64,000 nt of DNA from Vandiemenella viatica (Eukaryota > Arthropoda > Insecta > Orthoptera > Morabidae): NCBI GenBank assembly GCA_031002005.1, contig CM061921.1, forward strand, positions 171,438,935 through 171,502,934, in the 5' to 3' direction. The translations under genes were made by a program, and so were the position numbers. Numbering within the stretch: the stretch's first letter is position 1; the number at the start of each line of letters is the position of its first letter. The notes under the pieces are model-generated. The model saw only the letters and a list, made by a program, of their open reading frames with translations. It searched no databases and was not told where the DNA came from. Of the stretch, positions 43,051-53,400 are shown one piece after another.

Positions 43051-44060
43051 TTTAACGTGATACTATTGTTCAAACAGAAATAAAAAAATACATCCAGTTA
43101 ATTCTAAAAATATGATATTTACAAATATCCTATCATATATAGAAAAAAACTGTTAATACAGGTAGCTATATTTAACGTGATATAAAGCTTACTATTTTTA
43201 CTCAAGTCTTGATAGTACAGAAAAAAAATACATCCCGTTAATTCCAAAAATATGATCATTACAAATATCCTATCATGTATAGAAAAAAACTGTTAATACT
43301 GGTAGCTACCAAAAAATGTTTGCCTCCAGTCAGGCTTTATTTCACACCCCTCACCCATTGTCTGAGGTCCTTCTCTCAGCGAAAGAAGAATTTTTATTTA
43401 ACGTGATATAAAGCTTACTATGTGTACTCAAGTATTGATCGTACATAAATAAAAAAATACATCCCGTTAATTATAAAAATATGATCTTTACAAATGCTAT
43501 CAAATATAGAAATAACTGTTAATACAGGTAGCTACCAAAAAATATTTGCCTCCAGTCAGGCTTTGTCTCACGCCTCTAACCCATTGTATGGGGTCCTTCT
43601 ATAAGCGAAAGACGAATTATATTTAACGTGATATAAAGGTTACTATTTTTACTCAAGTCTTGAACGTACAGAAAAAAAATACATCCCGTTAATTCCAAAA
43701 ATATGATCATTACAAATATCCTATCATATATAGAAAAAAACTGTTAATACTGGTAGCTACCAAAAAATGTTTGCCTCCAGTCAGGCTTTATTTCACACCC
43801 CTCACCCATTGTCTTAGGTCCTTCTCTCAGCGAAAGAAGAATTTTTATTTAACGTGATATAAAGCTTACTATTTGTACTCAAGTATTGATCGTATAGAAA
43901 TAAAAAAATACATCCCGTTAATTCCAAAAATATGATCATTACAAATATCCTATCATATATAGAAAAAAACTGTTAATACAGGTAGCTACCAAAAAATATT
44001 TGCCTCCAGTCAGGCTTTGTCTCATGTCCCTAAACCATTGTCTGAGGCCCTTGTCTGATC
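43051..44060. repeat. 226-bp tandem array, about 4.5 copies
   Basis: TTTAACGTGATATAAAGCTT starts units at 43171, 43398, 43622 and 43848 (periods 227, 224, 226), with a shortened unit from 43051. Each unit carries ACATCCCGTTAATT, CTGTTAATAC, GGTAGCTACC and TTGCCTCCAGTCAGGCTTT. The units are highly similar, so array expansion is younger than most of the surrounding repeats. Confidence 0.92.
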
Positions 44061-45143
44061 GAAAGATCAATTGTTATTCCTGCAACCCCGTATTCCCCGA
44101 ATAGTGTAATGCTTGATCACTTGTTAAGATGTAGGAATGTGCATAGTTGATTGCAGACATGCATCTTTGGACTTTGTGAATAAGTACTAAACAGACCAAA
44201 AAAGTCCTGGCTGTTCTGTACTTTCAAATAAAATGTAATTTCGTGCGGTATGTATGGTCTTAAGTCAGTGTTTCCCCGTCGTAACAGCGAATTATTGTAA
44301 AAATTCCTACAAGACAAATTGCGAGATTTCGAAAGGCTATAGAAGTGCTTGTCGAGGAAATTCAGTCATCGGCGTTCGATACTCGGCTCAGTCTTACAGT
44401 AAAGTTTCCTAACGTTTTCCAGAAATCACTCGAGGTGAACGGTGGAATAAATTGTTCACGTTTCAGAGTTAATTCGTGTATGTCGGTCTAAATATCGATC
44501 CTGGTTGCAGTGTTTTTAAAACGACAGGCTGATCACAATATCGGCAAAGTCAGTTCCAAACAAGGGGAGATAGAGTAATATCTCCATAGCTTCCCCATTT
44601 ACATGAAACGAAACTTGCCACCAGGATGTTTTTAATATCTCCGGGATGTCCAACATAGTCATGGAAGAGAACAATAGAACAATAGGCTCTGGAGGGCAGC
44701 TAGTGCGACACACCTGGTAAGGTCAGGGAGAGCAGGTGGTCGCTCAAGTGCCTTACAAAAGAACAATAGTAGCGGAGTAGATCAATAGAACAATAGGCCC
44801 CAGAGGGCAGCTGCTGCTTCATGCCTGGTGGGGTAGTGAAGGTTAGGTTAAGTGACCTAATTAGTGACGCATGAGTGCACATATTTGTTACATTTCATCT
44901 AATTAATGACACAAGAGTACACACTATCCTAATTAGTGACACATGACTGCACAAATTTGTTACTATGTATCTAATTGGTGACGCATGAGTGCACCTAAAG
45001 AGAGGTGAAACTGAGGTTAGTGATGGGGAGGGGAGGAAGGGGAGGGGAGCGTGACTAAGAACAATACAAGGGGGCGAGGCTAACCTTAGTTCAGATTTCG
45101 TCGCTCGGGGGCTTTGAGAGCGCTCTGTCAAATCCACACTACT

Positions 45144-45185
45144 ACCCTCCGCCACACACTTTTAGTGAATAGCGGAGGAATAATA
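45144..45185 (+). repeat. SINE2 copy, right part
   Basis: ACCCTCCGCCACACACTTTT then AGTGAATAGCGGAGG, followed by an AAT-rich tail, completes the SINE2 that starts at 41936. Confidence 0.85.
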
Positions 45186-45349
45186 TTATTAATAAAAATA
45201 ATATAAACAAACACATGGTATATACCTGAATGAATGAAATATATTCCTTATTACCACCCGTCCTCATAGAAAGTTATACATTGAAACTTCATTATCGTAT
45301 CTACATAAAGTTATTTGACTATCTCGACGATATATTTTTTAAATGTAAT

Positions 45350-45417
45350 TATTATTGTTATTACTCCGCTATGCAATAAAAGTATGTGGTGGAGGGTGCA
45401 TTGCACCTATCTGACAT
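45350..45417 (-). repeat. SINE2 3'-end fragment
   Basis: The plus strand reads a triplet tail (ATTATTGTTATTACTCCGC), then GGTGGAGGGTGCATTGCACC and TATC. It is the 3' end of a SINE2 in reverse orientation; the core is missing. Confidence 0.75.
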
Positions 45418-45419
45418 TA

Positions 45420-45650
45420 GTCGTTCGAATTAGGTCTTATAGTTCGGTGAAGTGCTGTACCGTAGTATGGACGGTTGCTGGAATGAATCCACAATCGAAG
45501 ATTTTTTTTTCCTGTAATATATCTGACATTAATCGGTCGGATTAGATGTTATAAGTTCGCCGTCATTGGTGGTCCCCGTGTGAAAGCAGTAAAGCGCCAT
45601 AATGTGGAATGGAAGGTTACGGGATCGAATCCACGATCGGAGAAACATTT
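45420..45650 (+). repeat. two degenerate tRNA-like units
   Basis: TATCTGACATTAGTCGTTCG (45410) recurs as TATCTGACATTAATCGGTCG (45520). Each unit ends in a B-box-like stretch, GGAATGAATCCACAATCG and GGGATCGAATCCACGATCG. They look like two copies of a tRNA-derived repeat, one damaged. Confidence 0.45.
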
Positions 45651-45664
45651 TAGTAGTGAAAATT

Positions 45665-45780
45665 TCTTAAGGCGCGTTGGTCAATTTTTGGATGCGTAAA
45701 ATCTTATGAGTTCGCTTGACCGACATGCTAATGTTAACAGTATACCTGTAACTATAAGTATGACTTTTTCGCGTATTATA
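45665..45780. repeat. dispersed repeat, copy of 40944-41065
   Basis: It shares GCGCGTTGG, GTAAAATCTTATGAGTTCG, ACATGCT and CAGTATACCTGTAACTATAA with the first copy, in the same orientation. Confidence 0.7.
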
Positions 45781-45863
45781 TTAACAGTTTTTAGTTTGTA
45801 TCTCTGTTGGCAGTTCCTAAAGACTGCCAATATTTTTTTTTACGTACGACCAAACATTCTTCA

Positions 45864-46100
45864 TTTTTTTTTACTGCTTTACGTCTCTCAACAGCGAGGT
45901 CTTTAGAGACGGGAAAGGATGGGGGGCAAGGAATGGGAAGGAATTCGGCCATGGCCTTTTTAAGGAAGCATCCCGGCATTTGCCTGGAGTGATTTGGGAA
46001 ACCATGGAAAACCCAAATCTGGATGCCCGGACGGGGATTCGAACCGCCGTCCTCCCGAATGCGAGGCCAGAACGCAAACCGTTACACCACCACGCTTGGT
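45864..46100 (-). repeat. SINE1 copy with 11-bp target duplication
   Basis: On the plus strand it reads a poly(T), GCTTTACGTCTCTCAACAGC, AATTCGGCCATGGCCTTTTT, GGGGATTCGAACCGCCGTCC and AAACCGTTACACCACCACGC. It is full length in reverse orientation. AACATTCTTCA flanks both sides (45853-45863 and 46101-46111). Confidence 0.93.
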
Positions 46101-46111
46101 AACATTCTTCA

Positions 46112-46979
46112 GGTTTGCAGTGAGGCTCTTCGAAATTGAATACCAATGGAAGTCATTAAATGCCTATGCTTCGCATTTTGATGCCGTCTTCGTATCTCGT
46201 CTAAGTCATTAAGGTAACTCGTCCTTCTTAAGTGTATCTTACTTTGTTTTTTCGAGTAATCTTTTAACTTCATGTGTACCATGGGGGATCATCCCTTCCC
46301 TAGATTGTCTGCTTTAGTATATGTACGTTCATGACAATTCGTATTAATCAATGCCACATCTCTTAAACGGTTCCTCTTGTTATTTTGAAGCTATGATAAT
46401 TATCCATCAAGAACATTCTAAAACACTCCTGCGAGGCCGAGTGCCAGGTACGGGTTTGGCGAACCGTCGGTTCCCGAGCTGGAAACTTGTGAGCCCATTC
46501 ACAGTACAATTTGTAGGACCTACGATGGACCCATTTTCTGATGCAGGACTCTTGTTGGACCATGGGGTTGCAGGATTACACGCAGGACGTGTTGGATGTG
46601 GTTGAACACCCAAACAACCAACACGGGCTCCTATCGCCCAACAATTTATGGCGTTTGGTATTGATTGGAGGAAACACTCTACGAGTGTGCGATAAAGACA
46701 CTGGTGCGCTGCATCGCTAGAAAGTACGAGTAAAAAGGACTGTTTTGACCCCTTCTAGTAGCGTGAATGAGTGACCGCATACTACGGTAGTTCTATACGG
46801 AGGCCCTACAAGTAGGACCGTGAATCGGCCGCTTTACTCAATATGCAATTTCAAACTTGTAATCTCTTGCTTAGGTAATAACACCGTTCAGTTCATTGTT
46901 ACAAATTACGGTATCGTAAGAAAGGAAACAACCATGTATTTACTAGCTAAGCGATGATGGGGCGATTCTCGTAAAGAGA
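46112..46979. other. no gene recognised
   Basis: Frames at 46351-46613 on both strands overlap each other and match nothing I know. The last part may be the 5' UTR of the I-like LINE. Confidence 0.4.
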
Positions 46980-47059
46980 GAAAACAGTAAGATATGTATA
47001 TATTGCAATATAACCAAAACATCTGCAATAACTCCGCATTAAAAGTTGCGGATACGGAA

Positions 47060-47353
47060 GCGGGTGTAGAATGTCATGCTAAAGTTTCTCACTTGGGATG
47101 CGGACGCAGAGCTCCATTACATCCCTAATAGGAAGGATGGAACCTTTGAAAAGGTAACCCCTTTCTATATTTCAAAGGGCCTGGATGGTATTGTAGGTAC
47201 ATTGACATCTTAAGAAAGTGAGGAATGGCACGCTGCTGCTTGGATACAGCTACCAGCAAGCAAACCTCCCTTCTCCTTGAGTGTGTGAACCACGGGGAGT
47301 TCGCAGTAACATGCGAAGTTTATAAATCACTAAACAGCAGTAATGGCGTCATT
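47060..47353 (+). pseudogene. ORF1 N-terminal part of the I-like LINE
   Basis: In shifting frames it reads NPFLYFKGLDGIVGTL, LRNGTLLLG, NHGEFAVTCEVYKSLNSSNG and VIT. This matches the N-terminal region of I-type ORF1 proteins (LRNGTLLLEC and VTVExHKSLNSSKGVI patterns). It then breaks exactly at the insertion, and the sentence resumes after it with CHDLKDL. Confidence 0.65.
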
Positions 47354-47357
47354 ACCT

Positions 47358-48098
47358 TGTCGGTGAACAATATTGAATAGTGCGTGATTGATCACAGTTC
47401 CTTCCGACTCACAAATTAGTCCCCTTTTAAAGTTTATTTCGACCACCTAAGGTAAGGTCCATCAGACTTTGTTAATTAATCTCGGCCGCCACCATTGGCT
47501 GGCTAGGGTACAAATCAATACGTATATAACAAATAGTTTCTTCAAATAAATCCACGTGTATGCAGAACACAAGCCAAAGATTTATTCACAGTTTTGTACT
47601 GCACAAATGTACCCGGCCACCAATGGAAAAAAAAGTAATTAAAGCACATACAAGTAAAATTACTGGTAGTGACTATATAATCCGAAGATGCAAGTTATTA
47701 AGAGTGAAAAGCAATACATTCAATCACTTTCACGTAGCTGTTCATACCAACACAGTTCACCAACACTCCACCACGTAATATCGTAGTTTCCTTCTGTCAG
47801 TGAAACGTTTTTCCCGACGCGGTAGCCCGTAATTAGTAATTCACGGGGACCTATACACTTCAATACAAATTATTTATTCATTATTTTCGGTCACGACTTA
47901 CACCGAGCTACAAAGAGACCCAGAGGCATGATACCACATAACGTTCTTTCCCAGACTCCACACACTCTCTGCTCTACTAATAGATTGTCAGTCTCGCCAG
48001 TCACCGATGCACATAGCATTCGATACTCGGCATAGAATAAATATAATAATTAAAATAAGTTAATTACTGAAAGGGGCAAGCCTACTGTAATGTGAAAA
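47358..48098 (+). repeat. 741-bp insertion in LINE ORF1, probable solo LTR
   Basis: The LINE ORF1 sequence is duplicated by 4 bp (ACCT at 47354-47357 and 48099-48102) around this block. The block starts TGTCGGTGAAC and ends TACTGTAATGTGAAA. The 4-bp duplication, the TG start, a TATATAA at 47524 and an AATAAA at 48037 suit a solo LTR. The missing CA at the right end weakens this call. No protein is encoded. Confidence 0.55.
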
Positions 48099-48770
48099 CC
48101 TGCCACGATTTAAAAGATTTAGAGAAAGAGGAACTCCTTAAGGAATGGGGCACTGATAAAGTGGCCGAGTTGTATCAGATAACACGGATGGTAAATAGCA
48201 GTCTTCAAAAAACTGCCACCTTCATGCTGACATTCCACGCGCCCACGTTGCCCAAGTCAGTTAAAGCAGGTTTCTTGAATTTGAATGTTTGCCTAATGTA
48301 CTAGATCCAATGCGCCGTTACAATTGTCAGAGGTTTGTCATACGACGGTTAACTTCAAAGGCAACGTCACATGTGGGAAATGTGGTGGGGGTTCCCATGA
48401 AGCGGGCACCCAGTATACTGTACCGCAGGTGGGTATTAACTGCTCTGATTCGCACCCTGCATGGAACAAGGCGTGTCGAGTTTATCTCGAAGAACGAAAG
48501 ATCTATGAGAGTAAACCCAAAGAAAGAATTCCGTACTGTGAATTGAAGAACCCGTTTTCGCTACTAGATTCGCGACTTTGGTGAAAACTCAGAAAAGAAT
48601 TTGTTGCACTCAGACGTCCACCACAGACATGAGCACGAGCGAGTGTAAATGCGGTGAAAAGCCATTACGGTCAGAACACCCAAGACCGCGGACGTCGAGA
48701 GCAACACGGACGAAATCTCCATCACTCCAACAGCAGTTAAGGCCTCACCAGGTGCATCATAAGGAGTAAC
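48099..48770 (+). pseudogene. ORF1 C-terminal part with CCHC knuckles
   Basis: It reads CHDLKDLEKEELLKEWGTDK, VAELYQITRMVNSS, TFMLTFHAPTLPKSVKAGFL, then (frameshift) YNCQRF, VTCGKCGGGSHEAGTQ and INCSDSHPAWNKACRVYLEE. These correspond to the RNA-binding region and three CCHC-like knuckles of I-factor ORF1; the first has lost its later Cys/His because of the shift. The tail is Ser/Thr/Pro-rich. It would bind element RNA in a particle if intact. Confidence 0.8.
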
Positions 48771-48820
48771 AGTAAGTAACCCTGTACCGACAGCAGCAAC
48801 CGAATTAATATTAATAATTA

Positions 48821-49320
48821 GGATGGCTCCCAAACATCAATGGAAATAATTGGTTTTCATGCTCACAAAGAAGAGTTAAAACTCCTAGCACGGTTTAATC
48901 CTTCATGTCTCTACTAACAGGAGGCACAATTTAGACCATCACACCAGCCTGTGCTAAGAGGGTATGACATATACCGAAAGGACGATACCGAGGGTGATCG
49001 AGCGAAGGGAGGAGTGGCTGTGTTGGTTCAAAACACTGTCCACTCCGAACCTGTTGCTCTCACCTCTCCCTTACAAGCAGTAGAAGTAATATATATCTAC
49101 CGCCTGGTTCACCAGTTGATTACGATCAATGGGATGATCTATTGCGGAAAAATCCTCGTCCATATCTCCTGCTGGGAGACTTTAACGCCCACAGTGCGTT
49201 ATAGGATACGACCACCGATTACCCCAGAGGTGGATAAATTTGTAGATCATTGGAGCAAAAGGAGTTGTGCATCCTCAACAACGGCCAAATGACGCTTTTT
49301 AAAAGTGCTTCCGGTATGCT
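48821..49320 (+). pseudogene. AP endonuclease domain of ORF2
   Basis: The start at 48821 (MAPKHQ) is followed, across breaks, by FHAHKEELKLLARFNPS, LRGYDIYRKDDTEGDRAKGG and VAVLVQNTVHSEPVALTSPL. A GDFNAHSAL motif at about 49180 gives the catalytic Asp-Asn. These are conserved endonuclease blocks of insect I-like LINEs. The open frame 48951-49292 covers only part of them. Confidence 0.78.
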
Positions 49321-49347
49321 TCAATAGCAGACTCCGTGCGCTAGGAG

Positions 49348-50438
49348 GTGGATCGTGACTTTAATGAAAGCGAACACTTCCCATTTTTACTGCATGTAGA
49401 GTTCAAACGTGGAGGAAGAACTATCCACCACAACTGGAATATCAGCGGAGTTGATTGGCAGCTCTACCGTGGTTCAGTAACTCTTCAACAGCTTGATAAC
49501 ATTGAGGAGAAGATGAAACACTTCAGCGAAGTGACTGAGTGGGCGGCTGATATATACGTGCCTAGAAACTCGGAAACGCTGCGAAGAACGCCCATCCCTT
49601 GGTAGAACGACGAATGTCGTTCCACTATCCTGGGTCGAAGACGGTCCTTGCGTGGGTTAGGTTGCACCCAACACCTGACAACCTCGCAGCGTTCCGAATT
49701 GCAAAAGCTAAGGCGCATAATTCGATTAAGGAGAGCAAGAGATGGGTCATGGCAGAACTTTGTGAGCCCCATTAATGGTTCCACATCGTCACCAAAAGTA
49801 TGGGGTCAATCAGTCGCATATCTGGAAGGTACACTTGATCGCCATTATCTGGATTACTGGATCATGGGCGTTTAGTCACTGACGAACGAAGCATTGCGCA
49901 GCAAATGGCAGAGACCTCCGCTGCCATTACTTATGCTGCCAGACTGGAACCTTGGTTTCAGCAACGAAGAATTGCTGCCGAAAGTAATATTTTAAGCTTC
50001 AACTCGTCGGATTTACAGGTGTACAAAAAACCCCTTAAATTATTGGAACTGAAGTCCGCTTAAAACAGCACCAAAGTCACCTGATCAAGTACCAGATTCT
50101 GAGGCATTTTAATAAAGATGCTAAAGAGTACCTTGTAGGTATTTTTAATGATATATGAATCAGAGGACACTTCCCTATCTCGTGGAAATAAGCAACGCTA
50201 ATTCTTATTTTAAAACCCGGGAAGGACAAAATGTTACCAGGTAGTTATCGTAGCATCTGCGTCGGGAATCCACCAGAGCGGATGGTTAATCGCCGCCTTG
50301 TCTGGTGTTTCGAATCCCGAAATTTGCCGAGTCGCTTTCAGTGAGGATTTAGGAAGTACCGTTCCACAATGGACAACCTGATCCTGCTGGAAACGGCAAG
50401 AGAGGACGTCTATATTCGAAGCCAACATCTTGTTAGTG

Positions 50439-50475
<37 letters not shown>

Positions 50476-51300
50476 GAGGCCTACAATACTACCTGGCGTC
50501 ACGGTATTTTAGAACCACTTCTTGAATAGGGTTTTAGGAGAAATCTATCTGATTTTATACTATTATTTTTTATCTCATCGTTGCTTCCGGTACCAAGTCG
50601 GTAGTGAAATTTTAGATATTTTTATCCAGGAAAACGATGTTTCTAAAGGGTCTGTTTTAAGCGTGACCCTTTTCGTCATTGCGATTAACAGCATCTCAGC
50701 TGTAATAAGGAGTCCCATCATACGGTACTCCTTAACGTCGATGATTTTTTATTTTCCTGTACATCGTCTAGCCTGAGAAACGCTGAGCGACAACTGCAGC
50801 TTGCACTGAACAGACTGTACAGTACACATCGGCTTTCGTTTCTCAGCCGAGAAAACCCGGTGTGTACTTTTTAAAGTAGTAGAAGTCTTTCAGCAGAACC
50901 TCATCTACCTTGAAGAACACCGTTTCAAATTTTACGGAAACTGTTTGATTTCTGGGTATCATTTTAAACAGTAGGATTTCTTGGCTGCCACATCTTAAAG
51001 ATATTAAACCCAGAGTGTTAAAAGCACTAAACGTTTTATAATGTCCTTGTGGCAGGTCGACCTGCCACAATTTTACAGGGCTTTATATGGTCGCGTTTGG
51101 AGTACGGTTGCACAGTATATGGTTCGGCACGGGACAGTTATCTCCGGATAATGGATAGTATCCACCATACAGAAATTCTGGTCGCCACGGGTCTCTACCG
51201 CACCAGCCCGGTTTGTGATAACTCTGGCGAGCCGCCGCTTTCCATTCGCCGGCATCTACTCATGGTGCGACACTGAATTCATATCGCCGCAACTCCTGGT
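49348..51300 (+). pseudogene. reverse transcriptase of the I-like LINE
   Basis: HFPFLLHVEFKRGGRTIHHN and VDWQLYRGS close the endonuclease. Linker frames (49648-49875) follow, then RT: KPGKDKMLPGSYRSICVGNP, ERMVNRRLVWCFESRNLPSR, FRKYRSTMDNLILLETARED. The next block should be VFFDLEKAYDTTW; it reads VFIYIYIY..., then DEAYNTTWRHGILEPLL, because an (AT)n run has replaced its start. Later come NDVSKGSVLSVTLFVIAINS and VDDFLFSC. At least six frame breaks are present. Confidence 0.8.
50442..50472. repeat. (TA)n microsatellite inside RT motif A
   Basis: About 15 TA units occupy the codons that should encode the catalytic Asp of the RT palm (FDLEKAYDT). The sequence on both sides is recognisable RT. 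Confidence 0.85.
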
Positions 51301-51564
51301 AGTTCCGTGTACGATGTAGTAACTAATCCAAATTACGAACAGCTTTACGCTAATCGTCACAGAGCGACCAAACCTTTCAGCTACCATACAAAGGCTATTA
51401 TGGTTGTGAGCTGCCCCCTTTTCATCACCAGTGTTGGAGTAAATCTCCTACTTGTCTTCTAGAAAGGTCCAGAACTATTTTAGACCTGTCACTGTACAAC
51501 AAGCTGTTTACTGCTGACAATGTATTTATCAGAGTTTTTAACATTGTTTTAAACCAGTATTACG

Positions 51565-52000
51565 ATTTTACCCCGGTAAATACGGAAGGGTCTAAGCAGG
51601 CTATCGGTGTAGGTTGCTCCATAGTGTTCCCTCGAGCTAATTGTACTGAACAGCATGTGCAGCGTACACACTGCCGAGTGCTACCCCTTGCATATGAAGG
51701 GAAGTCGCGGTATGAGTTATATCATATACTGTGATTCCCTCAGTTGCATCCAGATATTAGAAAACATGTACCCAGCAAACCGACTAGTTCAGGATATACA
51801 GGACTCTCTCCAGTCCCTCCAGTCTTTGAGAAAGGAAGTTTTATTCTGCTCGGCACCAAGTCACATTGGAATCAGGGGGGACGAGGCAGCCGATGAAGCT
51901 GCCAAGTTAGCAAGCTCGGAACAGACTTGCTCTGGTCCCAAAGTCAGACCTTGTCTCGGCGGTGAAAAGAATTGTCTGTGATGTATGGCAGAGAGAGTAG
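51565..52000 (+). pseudogene. RNase H domain of the I-like LINE
   Basis: VNTEGSKQAIGVGCSIVF (usual FTDGSK, with Asp replaced by Glu) starts the domain. After a shift, YIIYCDSLSCIQILENMYPA gives the SDSLSAL motif, and LVQDIQDSLQSLQSLRKEVL, FCSAPSHIGIRGDEAADEAA give the last catalytic region. The frame stays open for 108 codons from 51655. Confidence 0.82.
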
Positions 52001-52164
52001 CTGAAGTCGAGCATAATAAGCTCCGGCTGGTCAAACCAACCGTTCAGCCGTGAAACAACTCATTCCAGCGGGCGAGAATGGATGAAGTTGTCCTAACTTG
52101 TCTCTGTATACACCTCCTCTGACGCATAGCTTCCTTCTCCACCGCACAATGGTTCAGGTTAGAA

Positions 52165-52600
52165 TATAGTGGACATTCGAATATAAGTCATAATATTGAT
52201 CAAAAAATTGCTTTAAATAACATTTTCTGGGCTCACCAAAAATTGTCACGTTCATTTTTTTTTATTTTTTTTTTAATAAAAATGAGTCCTAAACAAAATA
52301 AATTAAAAAAATGTATTGGTGGAAATCTATTTCTTTTCACAACCCTGCATCAAAGTTCAAAGTCAAACCTTATGCAATCGTAAGTACCTGTCCTACTTAA
52401 AGTTATGAAAAATTTCTTGCGTATCCTTGGCACTTTGACTACAGGGAGCAAGTGAATTTAGGGGTATAAATATAGTGAACATTCGAACAAAAATCATAAT
52501 ATCGATCCAAAAAAATGCTTTAGATAGTATTTGCTGTGCTGATCAAAAATTGCTATGATCAATTTTTGATAAAAACGAGTTCTTCACTCAAAAAAAAAAA
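52165..52600. repeat. direct repeat, 306-bp offset
   Basis: TATAGTGGACATTCGAATAT (52165) recurs as TATAGTGAACATTCGAACAA (52471). Both are followed by AATCATAATAT-type, GATC, AAATTGCTTTA-type and TGATCAAAAATTG-type stretches in order. Only the first 100-130 bases of each unit are similar, so this may be two dispersed copies or a degenerate tandem pair. Confidence 0.75.
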
Positions 52601-52639
52601 AAAGATAAATAGAAAAACATTGTATGGGAGAAAATGTGT

Positions 52640-53400
52640 GTTTATATATTTTAAGCGTATAGGAATCATTTTTATCTGGTCTGGGGAACACAGAATAATT
52701 AATACAAAAGCTGTCAGTGGAGTTACTGGTGTAGGCTTTGTAATGAATAAGAGAGTTGGGAAACGGGTGAGTTATTATAAACAGTTTAATGACAGGATTA
52801 TTTTATGAGGTTAGAAACTAAATCCCAACCACGTTATTATAAGTGTGCCAACGTCATAGGAAGATTACGAAGAAACAGAAAATATACGCCGAAGGTGAAG
52901 AATTAGTCCAATATGTGAAGGAGGAGGAAAATCTAATTATCATGGGTAATTGGAATCCGATAGTGGGAGAAAGAAAAGAGGAGAATACTTTAGGAAGTTT
53001 TGGGAAATGAGCGAGGAAGCAGGTTGTTCGAATATAAGCGAGTCGTGAAAAAACACACTGTTTAAGAACCATGCAAAAAGGATATACAATCAGCTAGATT
53101 ATATCTATATCATGGTCAAGTTCTAGACTGTAAAGCTTACTCAGGAGCAGACATTGACTCTGACCATAATTTGATAGTATAGAAGTGAAGGATTAAATTC
53201 AAGCGAATAAGGAAGCAATATAAGCAGAACGCATTGGAAGTGAATAAACTTAAACAATCAAACACGAGAGAAACATTTGAAGAAATGGTAGACTTAGGTC
53301 TAAGAAGAACTAAGGACGAATGGGATGCACAGAAGAGAGAAATTTGGAAAACTGGTAAAGAAATATGAACTTTATGGGACAAGCCGCCCGAAAACCTAGG
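52640..53400 (+). pseudogene. LINE B endonuclease domain
   Basis: WSGEHRIINTKAVSG, VGFVMNKRVGKRVSYYKQFN and DRIIL form the first block. In other frames come LIIMGNWNPIVGERKEENT (catalytic Asp of MGDWN is Asn here), FKNHAKRIYNQLDYIYIMVK and DIDSDHNLIV (SDH motif). Frames change every 50-100 codons. Confidence 0.75.

Larger units (their letters stand above)
42091..45143. mobile_element. 3.05-kb TIR (foldback-type) element with internal satellite
   Basis: The outer ends are inverted repeats: AGTAGTGTGGATTTGAGAGA on the left and AGTAGTGTGGATTTGACAGA on the right (reverse strand). The inverted similarity continues, with indels, for several hundred bases (42091-about 42790 against 44697-45143). 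The host SINE2 sequence ACCCTC is duplicated on each side (42085-42090 and 45144-45149), a 6-bp duplication. Removing the element and one ACCCTC restores the SINE2 sequence seen at 34990-35010. No protein is recognised inside. Superfamily unknown. Confidence 0.85.
46980..52110 (+). mobile_element. I-clade-like LINE with RNase H, degenerate
   Basis: It has two ORFs in the order expected for an I-factor relative: ORF1 with CCHC zinc knuckles, then ORF2 with AP endonuclease, RT and RNase H. An internal insertion (47358-48098) splits ORF1, and many stops and frameshifts are present. The RNase H at the end separates it from Jockey and CR1 elements. The 5' border is approximate; the 3' end is placed where similarity ends, and no clear tail was found. 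Confidence 0.85.

Noticed and set aside
43051..44060. CRISPR-like array of repeats
   Set aside because: The units are about 226 bp with no short repeat/unique spacer pattern, in insect DNA. It is a tandem satellite inside a transposable element.
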